The notes beneath the pieces are model-generated. The model was not told the origin of the DNA. It did no database searches and saw only the letters and a list, made by a program, of their open reading frames with translations. The position numbers and the translations under genes were made by a program. 64,000 nt of DNA from Stereum hirsutum FP-91666 SS1 (taxonomy: Eukaryota; Basidiomycota; Agaricomycetes; Russulales; Stereaceae): contig NW_006763149.1 in assembly GCF_000264905.1 (NCBI RefSeq), positions 776,212 to 840,211 of the forward strand. Reading direction: 5' to 3'. This document shows, one piece after another, positions 46,383 through 58,803 of the stretch. The first letter of the stretch is position 1; the number at the start of each line of letters is the position of its first letter.

Positions 46383-47544
46383 ACCGATTGTGGACCAACC
46401 TACCACTCATTCGTTTGACTCCGAATAAAACCGTCCAGGAGCATTTCTCATATCGAAGTACTAGGACCAGAGTCGAGGCCACACCTTTCGATATGCCGTT
46501 TAAGATCGGGTTTCTTCGCTGAGAATCCTTGGACGGTATCATCGATATTCTCGTGTTCACAGCGATACATGATTCGAAGAAAACGACCCTCGCTCACGTC
46601 CAGTCATCTGCCTTGTTCCTGCAAGCTTTCGAATGCACTGTTTATACGCCACGCGTAAGCTTGAATGACACTCTGGAGTGTCGCCTCGGTTCGCCCTGCC
46701 CCCCGTGTAAACATCTCATATATCTCCCATCAAATCGCCTGCCTTTCGAGCCCTCTTTTTCTCCTCGCGAAGCCAAAGAGGCAAAGAAACGTTCTTACTG
46801 ACGTTCAGCACAGACCACGCGGTAAACATGTGCTTTTCGGCCTTTTTTTCTTTTTGGTATTCTTCTAAACTGGAGGGAGAGCACATTGCGTGCACCTTGT
46901 GCGTGTGATGTTATTTGAGCTTGAGGCCTGAGCGAGGATATCGTCATTGCGTCTGACATGCTTGACAGGCGGCGGGGCACGCTGAAAACAGAAATGCTTC
47001 CAGGTATACCAGGGGCGTTTACTTCCCGGAAGGTAGTCGGTCTGGCTTACGGCATTGACTTCCTTCCAATATTGAAATCGTAAGCATCCTACCAAGAGGA
47101 AGAGGGTCGTACGAGGTCGTACGATTTTCAATCGAGGGAATAGGCGTTTTGAGTCCATTCGAGGAACATATCTGTCTTCTTGAAGGCGCCACGCTGTACG
47201 CCGCTGAGAAAGTCTTGATGAGCAAAAAGCCTTGTGGATACCATGTCGGTACCAACGTATCTTTATGGAGTGTTGAAGAACAAACAGAGGCGCCGCAATA
47301 CAGTCGAAAAAAGCGACGATAAGCCAAGGACTGCTAGCGTAGCGGCCAAGCCACAAAGGGAGGAGGCCGCCATGAACTTGGCCGAAAAGGAAATGGTGCG
47401 GCGCAAGCGGCGACCGAATGTGCGGAAGGCCGAGTACATAAACGCGTACGCGCCCGGTCGACCCTTCTTTTCCCCAACCCCAACAATCCCTGCACGCGTC
47501 CCCCACGCCCTCGCTAGCGATTCACCGTGTTCTCATCCCAGCTC
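46383..47544. other. Intergenic region upstream of INO1
   Basis: Opposed open frames at 46865-47506 (-) and 47234-47551 (+) overlap and start at GTG, so neither is supported. The stretch most likely holds the INO1 promoter. Confidence 0.4.
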
Positions 47545-47552
47545 TATATAAA
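47545..47552 (+). promoter_or_regulatory. TATA box of the inositol-phosphate synthase gene
   Basis: TATATAAA occurs about 315 bases upstream of the ATG at 47867. This implies a 5' leader of roughly 290 bases that is rich in C/T and includes a poly-T tract at about 47613-47621. Confidence 0.45.
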
Positions 47553-47866
47553 CCAGCACAAAAACCCTCGAAACCCTCAGTGCAAATCACCGTCGCGTCT
47601 TTTGCCCTCCTCCTTTTTTTTCCGAAAGGCTTCGTGGTCACCGAACCTTTTCTGATCTCTGTTGACACCCACCCTTTGCATGTACTCGAATCAGCTCGGG
47701 TCAACACATAATCCTCACCGCGGCTCCAAGCACACTGCAGCGAGCGCGCTAATATCCCATTAAATTTCTCCTTGCTCTGTCGTTCAACTTTTTTTACAAT
47801 CAATTTCCACCCTATCCCCGCTCGCTCTTCCCGCTCCGCTCTTCAAACCCGCATACCAATCACACC

Positions 47867-49832
47867 ATGGCTCCGAACACCTCCGGTGACGTCTCGCCTT
47901 CCAACTCGTCGATCATAGACGGCCCGCTCAACCTCCCGATCCATCCTACCGCCGCTCGGCGCCCCGCCGATCTCGTTACCGTCCAAGGTGCGAACACCGT
48001 CTACTCGGACGAGTTCATTACCTCCAAGTACGAGAACCGTGGCGCGGACGTCGTGGTCAAGGAGGAGGGCCGCTATGTCGTCAAACCTACCATCGACCCC
48101 TTCGAATTCAGGACCCAACGCAAGGTCCCGAAGACTGGGTACGTCCCTCATATTTGATCCATATCTGCGCGCGTTCTGACATGTTCTACTTGGATCTGTC
48201 TTTGTTAGGTTGATGATGGTCGGTATGGGAGGCAACAATGGCACGACCCTCGCCGCCACTATTCTCGCCAACCGCCACAACATCGTCTGGCACACCAAGT
48301 CCTCCGTCCAACAGCCCAACTACATCGGCTCCCTTCTCCGCGCCTCTACTATCCGCCTCGGTCTCGATGCCACCACCGGCAAAGACATTCACGCTCCTCT
48401 CTGCGAGCTTCTCCCCATGGTCCACCCCAACGACCTCGTCCTCGGTGGTTGGGATATCTCCGGTACGCCTATGCACAAGGCCATGGCCCGTGCCGCCGTC
48501 CTCGACTACGATCTTCAGCGTCAGGTCGCTCCCTACATGGAGGAGATGGGCTCTCCCCTTCCGTCGATCTACTACCCCGACTACATCGCGGCGAACCAGA
48601 AGGAGAGGGCGGATAACGTTCTCCCGGGCGAGAACAAAGCGGAGCACTTGGAGAAGGTCAGGAGCGATATCAGGCAGTTCAAGGAGAGGAACGGATTGGA
48701 CCAGGTCATCGTGTTCTGGACGGCCAACACGGAGAGGTACAGCGACATCGTACCCGGCGTGAACGACTCCGCGGACGGGATACTTGCCGCGATCAAGTCT
48801 TCTCACGCTGAGGTCGCTCCGTCTACCGTCTTCGCCGTCGCTTCCATTCTCGAGGGCGCTCCTTTCATCAACGGCGCCCCGCAGAACACGTTCGTCCCCG
48901 GTGTGGTCAAGTTGGCGGAGAGGCACGGGTCGTTCATTGGTGGTGATGATTTGAAGAGCGGGCAGACGAAGTTGAAGAGCGTGCTTGCGGAGTTCTTGGT
49001 CAATGCGGGGATCAAGCCGTTGAGCATCGCGAGCTATAACCATCTCGGGAACAACGACGGGTGGAATTTGAGCTCCGAGAGGCAGTTCAAGTCTAAGGAG
49101 ATTTCGAAGAGCAGTGTAGTGGATGATATGGTGGCGGCAAACTCGTTGCTGTACAAGACGAAGGAGCAGATGATCGCTGAAGGTACGTTTTTCTACCTTA
49201 GGTTTAGCTTTATTAGTCGCAAGTTCTTATATATTTTTGGTGCATAGGTGCTGTGGCTAAGGATGGCAAGGCGGTCAAGGGTGAACACCCTGATCACATC
49301 GTCGTCATCAAGTACGTTCCAGCCGTCGGCGACTCCAAGCGCGCCATCGACGAGTACTACTCCGAGATCATGGGCGGTGGTCGTTCCACCATCAGCATCT
49401 TCAACGAGTGCGAGGTACGTGACCCGTTCCGTCTTCCTTCCTCTCACCTCAAGTAAAACTGATCTGTTGTCGATTTCGTGTGTAGGACTCCCTCCTCGCC
49501 ACCCCCTTGATCCTGGACTTGACCATCCTCGCCGAGCTCCTCACTCGTATCCAGTACCGTCCGGGCGGTGCTAACGCCGGCCAGAGCGACTTCAAGCCTC
49601 TTTACCCCGTGTTGAGCTTGCTCTCGTACATGCTCAAGGCCCCGCTCGTCAAGCCTGGTACGTCTCTAATCCACTTCCTTGACTTGCATGACTGATATAT
49701 TGTCTTGTATCACTAGGCACGGACGTCGTCAACTCGCTCTCGAGGCAGAGGAACGCGCTCGAGACTTTCCTCAAGGCCTGCGTCGGCTTGGAGGGAAGCA
49801 GCGACTTGTTGCTCGAGACGAGGATCTGGTAA
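47867..49832 (+). CDS. INO1: Inositol-3-phosphate synthase
   Basis: Five exons, 47867-48138, 48209-49182, 49248-49414, 49486-49657 and 49717-49832, join in phase to give 566 aa. The enzyme converts glucose 6-phosphate to inositol 3-phosphate with NAD, the first step of inositol and phosphatidylinositol synthesis. Visible hallmarks are the NAD loop [106 protein letters not shown] and [18 protein letters not shown]. The length is close to the yeast enzyme. The ATG sits in a good context (ACCATGG). Codon usage is strongly C-ended, typical of a highly expressed gene. No oddities. Confidence 0.97.
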
Positions 49833-50317
49833 TGATCTAAATTCGCCCTCTAACTTTCTTCTTGAACGAACGCGCAAAGACGCGAAATGTCTCTCACCTA
49901 TCTTTTCCCCTCGTCTTCGTCCTACCAAACTGTGTTCGCCGTTACCCATCATACCCGCCCATTTCGAAGGTCTTCAACGCCCGGGCTGCTTAGATTCTTT
50001 CTTTCTCTGTGCCGTTTGCGTGTGTAGACAGTAGAGTTAGATTGGGTTCTCAACAACCTTGGGGTTCTGTGCAATGCATTTGTCGTATTCGTGATCGTGC
50101 TCTTCCTGCGTGTGCTCGATGTTCAGAGATCTCACAGGTTTTTCAATCTTGTGTGCGAGGTGAATGTACGCCACACAAATGTTCCCGTTTCTCGCCGAGG
50201 ACCGGCACTCTGGCCTTGAGGTTGTCGGAGCGTTTCTTTGTGCTACTCTTTTGCAGGGGAAGTACGTTTAAATAGCTTGGGTTCTACCGTCCGACTGGGC
50301 TAGGAAGCTCTGACATC
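49833..50317. other. Spacer between convergent INO1 and P450 genes
   Basis: About 480 bases that must hold the 3' ends of both transcripts. No coding or RNA signal was seen. Confidence 0.45.
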
Positions 50318-52676
50318 TCACACGGCGTTGCTCTCGCTCTCCAAGGCTCGTATTCCTGCGGACCCAGCGCGCGGTGTGATACGAATGTCGAAAGGCTTGA
50401 GGTGACTAGCATAGCCCATTATTGAATTTGTTAGTTCGTGGACACAGTGTGGTGTCGACCACCAGATGGGAACGACGAAAGAGATACGATGTCGAACGAG
50501 AAGGGAACAGTAAAAAAGGCGGGGTGGAAAAGGTTGGCATTACCGTGACGAGGAGGGATCAAAGGCTCAACGCAGACACAAACTTACCTGGTCACGCCGG
50601 TCGTATACTCCACCCGCGGCTCGATAACTCTTCCGTTCTCATCCACGCATTTGCGAATGTCGAATGTGGCGAGGATGCGGGATATGTTGTGAAGGATGGC
50701 TTGTTCTGCGAATTGGGCGCCTGTTCAGAGCCACCGGCCGAATGACGGGTAAGAATCAAGTTGGGGGGAGACAAGGGCAGGATATCAGCAGCGGGAAGTC
50801 GTGCCGAACGAGTGGAGAACGGAGAGGGTTTGAAACACCTACCGGGACAGACTCGTGCTCCAAAACCGAAGACGTATTTGCGAGGGTCTATTTGGGGATC
50901 TTTCCCGAGGAAGCGATCAGGATTAAAGGCGAAAGGGTCGGGATAGACGTCTGGATCATGCATGAGTGCCCTGTTAAGCATCAGCAGATATAAGCATCGT
51001 CGGATTTCAGAGGAAGATGGAAACCTGACCAGATGTTGGCGAAGACGGTCGATCCTTTGGATATATACATCTCTTTATAAATGTCGTCCTGCATAACGCG
51101 GTGAGATACGCCTGAGCAGGTGCGATGTCCAAGGTCAACTAATATTTCGATGGAAACAGGAGAGGCGGACTCGGGGGTAGAACGATGGCACGAACCGAGA
51201 GGAGCTACTGGGGACCATCTCAATGTTTCCTGCAGAACCGCATGAACGTACGGCAATTTTTCAAATTCATCAGCATCCGGTAACCTCTCATTTCCTGTGA
51301 CTTGCAAGATTTCCACTCGGGCGCGTGTTTGAGTCGATGGGTTCATGGCCATACAGAGGAAGAAAGTGGTCATGGCTGATACCGTCTGTACTCGTGAGTT
51401 GTAAAGTACATTCAGTTTCGCAGTGGATATGTGAGAGGGAAGAAATATCTGACCGTATCTGCCCCACCAGTGTACAGAGCAGCGGAGCAAAGCTTGATGA
51501 TGTCTTCTTGCTCTGCATTTGGAGGTGGCCCATTTCCGCCGTCGGGTAGCATCAGCTCGGAAGTGAACGATTCGATGTAGTTGCCTGATATCTACGTGAA
51601 TGGTTTGCGTTACTCGATTCAATTCCCCGTGTTAAGGCAATCGTACTATCTGCTCTTTGGCCCATTCGTGTGGCACGACGTCCAGTTTACTGAACTTATC
51701 TCTGTAATTTGCGGCAAATCTCTTGAAATTTGCCCCAGGAAACCACGACGGAACGTAGCGCACTATGAATTGGAGTCGTGAGCTTTCACATTAGATCATA
51801 TCGTTCTTCGTGATCGGAGCGGCGTGGTGAATTTTGCTCACGGAGAGGAAAGCTCTCGACAAGAAAACGGCCTGGTCTGGTAATCTCGGCAGACAATGCG
51901 AAGACTTCTTCCATTATGGATACGAAATAGTCATCGTTGGCGTTCACGGTCCATCCATAAGCAATCTGTAGGATCACCGCGCCCGCATTCCTGAATATAT
52001 GGAGCCAGTTCAAGCAGAAGCACCGTTTAAACCATCATGGGTCTTGCCATCAAAGGGATAATATCAAACTGACCTCCTCGCATGACTCGCAAATTCCTCA
52101 GGCTTCTCCAATAGACCCCTCAAGAATACCATCGACTCACGCTCCATCAACGGCCTATACCCCTGAATCGCCCGTGGATTGAGCCCAGTCCGTAGCAGCT
52201 TGCGATATATCTTATGTCGGGGATTATCGAAGCTGATATTGAACACATTCCACTTGCGCCCAATGAGTTCACCGTACATTTGAGTACGGGGTCTGTCGCT
52301 GTATATGGAAGACCGAGCTTCCAGGAGGTCGTTGACGGCGGTGTGAGTATTGAGCATTATCATTCTGCGGCCGATGGCGCGGTATGTGAAGACAGGGCCT
52401 AATGATAGTTAGAGAATGGAGATGGTCACTATTAGCCAAGAAGAATATTTTACCGTATATCTTTGCCCATTCGGTGTAGGTCTTCCAAGGCTCAGTCCTA
52501 GGAATCTGGTGTACGTTCCCGGAGAAGAACTTCGTCGGAGGACCGGGTGGGAGAGGCCTTGATCCCGCACTACCAGTGGAATACAAGACAGTTAGCAATA
52601 CTAATATTGGCGCAAGGAGCAACCAATAGCTCGGCCGGTCGAGAAGGGCAGCAAACACGTCGGACTCTGAAGACAT
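50318..52676 (-). CDS. Cytochrome P450 monooxygenase 1
   Basis: Begins at an ATG at 52676 with an N-terminal membrane anchor ([16 protein letters not shown]) and the Pro hinge [13 protein letters not shown]. Multi-exon on the minus strand. Landmarks in order: [29 protein letters not shown]; the I-helix TGGADTT; the K-helix ETLRW (ExxR); NPDRF; and the heme loop [10 protein letters not shown] with its Cys ligand. The C-terminus [10 protein letters not shown] ends at TGA 50318-50320. Introns that could be checked are in phase, so the enzyme looks complete at about 510 aa. It is an ER-bound heme oxygenase needing a P450 reductase; the substrate is unknown. It resembles the expanded basidiomycete P450s of the CYP64/CYP5144-like groups, though exact family assignment needs alignment. 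Tandem with a close paralogue. Confidence 0.9.
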
Positions 52677-53170
52677 CGAGATTGAGAGTGCAAACGAAGG
52701 CCAAAGAGAAGGGCGGGCAGTTCGAACAGCTGCCTTTACTTATGGTCACGACTCATCAATGAAACGTGGTTAGGTTAGTGCTGGGGGAAGAAGATTCCAA
52801 ATGCGTAGAGAGATGAGCCCTCCAAGAAAGCGGATAAACTTTTCTGCAGTGTATAATAGGCTCCATCATTCTCCACGGGCAGCAGACCAACACAAGCGCT
52901 TTTGTGATGGAGGATCGGAACGAACGTCCTATCGTTGCCATACTCTGGGTTAGAACAGGGACGAAATGATGGGCGCCTGTAGAAGGCAGAAGGCATTGGC
53001 GGTGAGGTCTTCCTGAGGCTGGGCCACAAGACTACACCTCGAGTGTTGGACCGCACTAAGGTGCATTATGAATCGTACCCGGTTATCGACGCAATGTATT
53101 CTGAATCTCGTCCAACGCGAGACTCCCTGTATGACACACTTCAAGAGAACTGAGATGGTAGCTCTCATTT
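52677..53170. other. Spacer between the tandem P450 genes
   Basis: About 490 bases holding the promoter of P450-1 and the 3' flank of P450-2. Overlapping frames have no domain. Confidence 0.4.
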
Positions 53171-55201
53171 CAACCAGCCTCGACGAGACGAAGGCCCGCT
53201 GATCCCTTCCGCGGTGTGATGGTTATTTCAAAAGGTTTTATGTGCCTGTTGGCAAGAAAAAATGATGATAGTGAGACAGCAAGCTACTGGGAGACGAAGA
53301 CTATCCAGCCTAACCTTGTCACGCCAGTTGTAAAATCAACTTCGGGCTCTATGGCGAAACCTGTCTCGCTGGTGCATTTTGCGACGTCGAATGTCGCCAG
53401 TACGCTCGAGATACTCAGAAATAGTGACTGTTCTGCAAATTGAGATCCTGTGAAAATCCGGGAAAGCGTTCAATATATCATCCTAATTTTACAAGTGAGA
53501 ATAGCAGTGCGTACCCGGGCAGACACGAGCACCAAAGCCGAAGACATACTTCCGAGGATCAGGTTGAGGAGTGTTTGTTCTAGATTGGAGGTACCGCTCA
53601 GGCTCGAACGTGTCGGGGTCAGGATAAACGTCGGGGTCATGCATGAGAGCCCTTAAGAGGTTTATTAGCAAATGTCAGGCTTGCATGCAGAGGAAAGTGT
53701 ACCATATGTTAGCTACGACGGTGGACCCTTTCGGGATGTGATATCCTTGATATACATCATCTCTGGTGACAGAGTGAGGAAGGCCTTGCACAAACATCAC
53801 TTTAGAGAAAGGGATAATCAGAGATGTCGACACATAATCACGTTACCTAGTGGTGCAACTGAAGCCCAGCGGAGTGTTTCTTGGATTAGAGCACGAACGT
53901 AGGGAAGATTGTCCTGGTCGGTCCAGTTCGGCAGCCTTTCGTCTCCGACGACCTGGGATAGTTCTGCTTGAGCCTGTCGCTGGGAGGAAGGGAATTTGGC
54001 CATGAGCAGAAAGAACGCGGTCATGGCCGCGACAGTCTAAGGTTGAGCGGCGGGCGTCAGTGTGGACTTGCATGATAAAAGAAAAGCGTATCAGGACGAG
54101 TGCTCACAGTGTCCGCCCCGCCGGCATACAATGCCTCTGCGCAGAACTTGATGTTCTCTTCTTCCTCTGCACTTGGAGGAGCTTCTCCATCTGGAAGCAG
54201 CATCTTCGAAGTAAACGATTCTATGTAGTCCCCCGATTCCTGTCCGTACAGAGTACGCGTTAGTGTACCCACCACTGAGAAAAAGTTGTGGACAGACCAT
54301 TTGCGATTTCACCCATTCATGTGGGACATCTCCAAGATCTGACATCGTCTTTCTCCACACCGCCGCCTGCTTACGGAATCTACCTCCGGGCATCCATGAA
54401 GGGATGAACCGCAGAAAAGGGAAATGTTCTGCGGGGAATGCGCCTGGGCGGGTGACCATCCCAGTAATCCTGAACCCTTCCTGTATAAGGGAGATAAAAT
54501 AGTCATCGTCCTTTTTCACGGTCCAGCCATAGGCGACTTCCAATATGATACCACCGGCATTCCTTCAACGCTAATTTCAGTCAACTGTCTTGGTCCGAGT
54601 GATCCGAGTGGACGCTCACCGTCTGATGTGACGAATGAAGTCTTCGGGTTTCTCGTATAACGCTCGAAGCATGATCAAGTTCTCTCGCTCGAACAAGTGC
54701 TGGTAGGACCTGATTGATCGAAGGTCGAGACCCGTACGGAGAAGCTTGCGATACGTCTTGTGCAACGGGTTCTCGGACGAGATCTGGAAGACCGTCCTCT
54801 TACGACCGAGTAGTTCTCCGTACATCCACATAATAGGCCTCTCGCTGTAGATGGATGAACGTGATTCGAGAAGGTCGGTGACAGCCTTGGACGTATTCAA
54901 TACGATGATATGGCGACTGAAGACGCGGACGTGAAAGATAGGGCCTGGACATGGAAACGCGAGTCATTTTACTAGTGCTTAATATAGAGGGGAGTGAAGA
55001 GTGCTGACCATACTCCTTTGCCCATTCTGCGTACTTCTTCCATGGTTCGGTCTTCGGAAGTTGATGAATGTTCCCAGACAGAAACTTCTGAGGTGGTCCA
55101 GGCGGAAGATGTCCCGAGTTTCGTTGCTTGTAGAGGTGGAACACAGAGACCCAGACAACACTGAGTGCAAGAATTATCAGAAGAAGAGGATCCAGTTCCA
55201 T
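53171..55201 (-). CDS. Cytochrome P450 monooxygenase 2
   Basis: A true ATG at 55201 ([20 protein letters not shown]) opens a membrane anchor, then [18 protein letters not shown]. The rest parallels P450-1 closely: [31 protein letters not shown], an [14 protein letters not shown] exon, the I-helix AGGADT, the K-helix QETLRW, FEPERY, and the heme loop [10 protein letters not shown]. It ends [22 protein letters not shown] with TGA at 53171-53173. The frame can be extended to 55240 but begins there with GTG, so 55201 is chosen. Shared intron positions and sequence with P450-1 point to local duplication. The substrate is unknown. Confidence 0.9.
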
Positions 55202-55621
55202 TGCAGGAGACGACGTGCCGGGCGTAACGACGACGTTCACGAGGAAGCTTTAAATGGGAAGAAGTGAAATATTGGAACACCGCGTTCGGTAACCCGATGT
55301 CCAAAAATATCAGGATGAGTGTGTAAGGCGTCTCAGATCTCACCATTCTTACGATTAGCGTCGGATATGCACAGAAGCCCAAGAATGATCAAATGTGAAA
55401 CCGGAGTTCTCCGAATACGACACACTCTCTTCGTCAAAACAACAAGAAACGGTCCCATGGGGAACGTGATGCTCGAGTAAATCCACTGGAAGTGTGCACA
55501 GTGCGCGCATCTTCACGACGCGCAAAATTCTGCCGAGGTTTCGAAACTTCTTGGCATAATCTGCGACATAACGCTCGGCATCAAGGAAGGAAAGTCCCGA
55601 AAGGATTAGGCTGAAGTGTGC
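55202..55621. other. Intergenic: P450-2 promoter and 3' flank of Sen15
   Basis: The minus-strand frame continuing past the Sen15 stop stays open for about 70 codons (LILSGLSFLDAERYVADYAK), but it follows an in-frame TAG and has no start, so it is taken as 3'-UTR sequence. No other feature. Confidence 0.35.
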
Positions 55622-56258
55622 CTATATCGGCGGTTTCGTTAATCCTTTACTGAGCTTGTAGTATACAATGGACGAATCGTCCGCTAATATGGCGAGAAAT
55701 ATCTCCTCCGGATCGCCCAACTCGGCGTACGCAGATTTCAACCTGAGTCATCAACGTCAGAGTATGTTCCTCTTCGCTATGAGGTAGCTTGATGTTACAT
55801 ACCATGCGATGGACAAGCTTTCTGCGAGCGAACATGGGACTACACATGAAGGCTTTTCCTGCATTAAGCGGAGCAACATGTCAATAAGTCAGAGTGTCCT
55901 AGAGAGCGCTATGGCAGCATACGCTTTCTGGTCTGCGCCCCCGGAAACCGGCACGCTGACAGTGCGATAGTTCTACGATCTCAAGGTCCGCCCATTGCTG
56001 CGCTATCACAAAGTGTTGGTCAGACTGAAAGTGAAAGGCCACAAAGCCTTCAAGACAGTTGATGAATGTGGATAAACGCACTGTAAAGCAAGTCGTTATA
56101 CGCCTGGTAGACGACTCCAGCGGCTCGGGGATATTTTGAGAGTATACCGGACACAGCTGCAAACTGGTTTTCAAACGCAAAGCAGGTTAGTTGTTTGCGG
56201 CTGCATCTGTCCTAGTCATGTATGAGACACCGACAGATGGATGGGTTTCCATTGCCAT
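55622..56258 (-). CDS. SEN15: tRNA-splicing endonuclease subunit Sen15
   Basis: Five small exons on the minus strand read, after splicing, MAMETHPS; FAAVSGILSKYPRAAGVVYQ; AYNDLLYTQQWADLEIVEL; RRPESEKPSCVVPCSLAESL; SIAWLKSAYAELGDPEEIFL; and DDSSIVYYKLSKGLTKPPI with TAG at 55622-55624. The product is about 120 aa, close to yeast Sen15. The QQWADLEIVEL strand, the VVPCSL strand and the terminal SSIVYYKLSKGL pattern are the Sen15 fold landmarks. Sen15 is a structural subunit of the heterotetrameric tRNA intron endonuclease (Sen2, Sen34, Sen54, Sen15) and has no catalytic triad. The first exon is only 24 nt, and two introns use unusual or internal acceptor choices, so automated prediction could miss it. 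Confidence 0.8.
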
Positions 56259-56810
56259 AACCGTGCACTTGTAGTGAGTGGCGGTGAGTGGCGAGGAGTC
56301 AATTGACTCGAATTATGGGTTGGGCTGACGTCGTTCTTAGCAAACTATCGCAGTGTGTATTTTTCTGCTCTAAAATTGCCAGCGGCGGAGTTTAAAACAG
56401 TAGATGCGGTCCTGCGGAAGAAGATTGGCGTCACACGGTGATGTTGGGGTACAGAAGAAAGAACGAAAAATCAGGAGGAAAAGGTCGTTCAAACTCCGCC
56501 CGTGCCACGTGCCTACACTGTACGCCACACTCGCACTCAATCCGAGAACAAACATTGCACTTCAGCGGTGGACGCTTTTTGGAACGAACACAGATCGTAC
56601 GGTATTATACTTTCATTGGCCATCGCAGAACAGACAACTGCCACTAGCCTTATAACGCCCTCACAGCTCAACATGATCTAACCTCACACAGAAAGCAGGT
56701 GCTGAGAGGTGAGCGCATCGCCATGTCATTACTCCTACGTGCGTACGATAGACGTTCTCCTCCACGCCAAAACTCCGCCCATCCAACTTCGCCGTTCCAT
56801 TGCCTAGGGT
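56259..56810. other. Intergenic: Sen15 promoter and 3' flank of TIM50
   Basis: No coding potential beyond short overlapping frames. Starting at 56272, GTGAGTGGCGGTGAGTGGCG is a short tandem repeat just upstream of the Sen15 start. Confidence 0.4.
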
Positions 56811-58803
56811 TTACTTCTGCGCCGGCGCCGCAGCGCCCGGAGCTGACCCTTGAGGAGCTGATCCGGGAGCACCAGGGGCAGCAGAAGCACCCTCCTGGCC
56901 TGGCAGTGGGGGAGCCGGCAAACCAGTCATCGATCCCAGCGCAGCGAACAGGTTCCCTGAAGCCTGTGCCGCCTGCTGCTGTCTATCCTGCTCCAACAAC
57001 GCCTCGAACTCTTCTTTGTGTTCTTTGATGTATTGTTGTTCTTGGAGATAGAGCGCCTGGGCTTCGCGGCGTTTAGCTTCGAGGTAGGTTTCTGGCACGG
57101 CGGGTTGGGACTACAGGACGAACGTAGAAAACATTAAATCAGAGTTGAGAGAAGGAAAGCGGAAATACGAGGAATAGGACGTACGGAAGCAGAGCCGCCG
57201 AAGAGACTGCTGAGGGTGAATCCGCCAGATGAGAGACCTTTGTGGCCACCTTTGGCTTTCCAGTCCTCGATGAACTTAGCTTTAGCCTCAGCTTCCTTCT
57301 TGGCGTATTCGCGGGGAATATCCTTCCCTTGGTACGCCTGAAGGATAGGCCTCACGTCCTGCGGGTTATATATGCCGATTGCTACACAGAACAAGGTCAA
57401 TTGTGAATCATCCGTCATTTGGGGGGAGTGCAGAGAATCGCGGGGATGCTCACACTCTAGGAATGGAATCATCTCGACCAAGCCTTTGGCCTCAGGTCCT
57501 TCGACCTCGCCCTTCCATGGGCTCATGACAATAGCGTTTTCAGGGTGCGTTCGAACATGATTGGCGTGTGTATCTAGAATGACGACTTTGGAAAGGTCAC
57601 GGTTGAGGTATGACAGGTCTTTCACGGGTCCTTCGTCCGTCGCGCGGGTTGCATCACGGAAAAGGCGGTAAGTGATGAAGAAATTGTAAGGGTCGAGTTT
57701 CTCGAGGACGGGGAGGGCGGTCTAGTGGGGAGAAGGTAATTAACACATAGTTGATCGGAAGCAACATGAGGATGGACGCACGTAGTGATATTGAGTCGTG
57801 AAAATAACAACTTCGTAAAATTGCGATAAATAAGCCAGGAAATAGTCTACGCCTGGACGTTTTGCTGTTCGCCACCCGTGTGCTCGCTACACCAGAACCG
57901 ACAGTCGTCAACGATGCTACGTGCAGAGAACATGTAGTCATACTCACGTCCCATGTACTTGTTACAAGTAAGTCGTCCATGGAGACGACAAGGGTGTAAG
58001 GTTTTTGATGCGGCGCAGGAAGGGGAGGGGGGAGAAGTTCGGGCCACGCAGGTTCAGAGAAATACTAGAAAAAGGTGAATCGGCGTTTCGTGGCCTCTGA
58101 AAGCGTAATCTTGACGTACATCGAACATCGACATGAACCGAGTTCTTGTACGTCCCCATCGTGTTGATGGTGCCGTTTCAGGAGTCTACATAAACCGTGC
58201 GTCAGCGCCACATCATGCCAAAAGAAATGTAGAAACACGTACCAACTTCAGCTCCTTCAACTCGTCCGCTTCCCACTCTCTCCCGAGGTAGAACCCACCC
58301 AGACCCAAACCCGCCACGAACAAGGCCATACTAATTCTCGCGATCATCCTCTTCCTCTCTTCAATCTGCGACAAACTTCCTTTCGATGAGCGCGCGCCTG
58401 TACGCTCTCCCTCTGTCACAGGAGCCTCTATCAGAGCCTCTGGTGGTGAGAAGTCCAACGATAATGTTTCAGGCAAGGGTGTAGGTGGTTTCTGTGAAGC
58501 ATCCTGAGTAGCTGGGGGAATATCTGTTGTACTTTCGGGAGTAGGAGCAGCTGTGCCGGGAGTAGGTTTTGGAGCCTGAGAGTTGATCCCTGATGAGGAG
58601 CTCTCGTCTGCCTTTGGGGCTGCAGGTTCAGCAGGTGATTTGCCATTTTTTCCACTTTTTGATCGTTTTGAGGCAAAACTTCGGACAGCATAGGAGGATG
58701 AAGGATGTGAAACGGATTGTCGGAAGGAGGGGATGCTCGTGGGTGGATGAAGAGGCCTGGCGAGGAGAGCACGACGGGCGGCGCTGGAAAGGATGGGCTG
58801 CAT
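56811..58803 (-). CDS. TIM50: Mitochondrial import inner membrane translocase subunit TIM50
   Basis: The ATG at 58803 begins an Arg/Ser-rich mitochondrial presequence ([17 protein letters not shown]), a Pro/Ser-rich matrix segment, then one membrane span ([18 protein letters not shown]). After several introns comes the intermembrane-space FCP/NLI-type domain: [75 protein letters not shown] and [20 protein letters not shown]. The C-terminal tail is helical then Pro/Gly/Ala-rich, ending APAQK at 56811. The phosphatase motif is SMDDL rather than the catalytic DxDxT, as expected for a non-enzymatic presequence receptor of the TIM23 complex. About seven exons. Strong identification. Confidence 0.95.

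Noticed and set aside
46865..47551. 213-codon minus and 105-codon plus frames upstream of INO1
   Set aside because: Both start at GTG and overlap, and the region is more simply the INO1 promoter and leader.
50318..55201. P450 pair as part of a secondary-metabolite cluster
   Set aside because: No backbone synthase, transporter or cluster regulator is within the window; neighbours are housekeeping genes.
55202..55621. Extension of Sen15 by about 70 codons past its TAG
   Set aside because: The TAG closes a protein of the expected Sen15 length and the extension has no family match; it is probably 3'-UTR.
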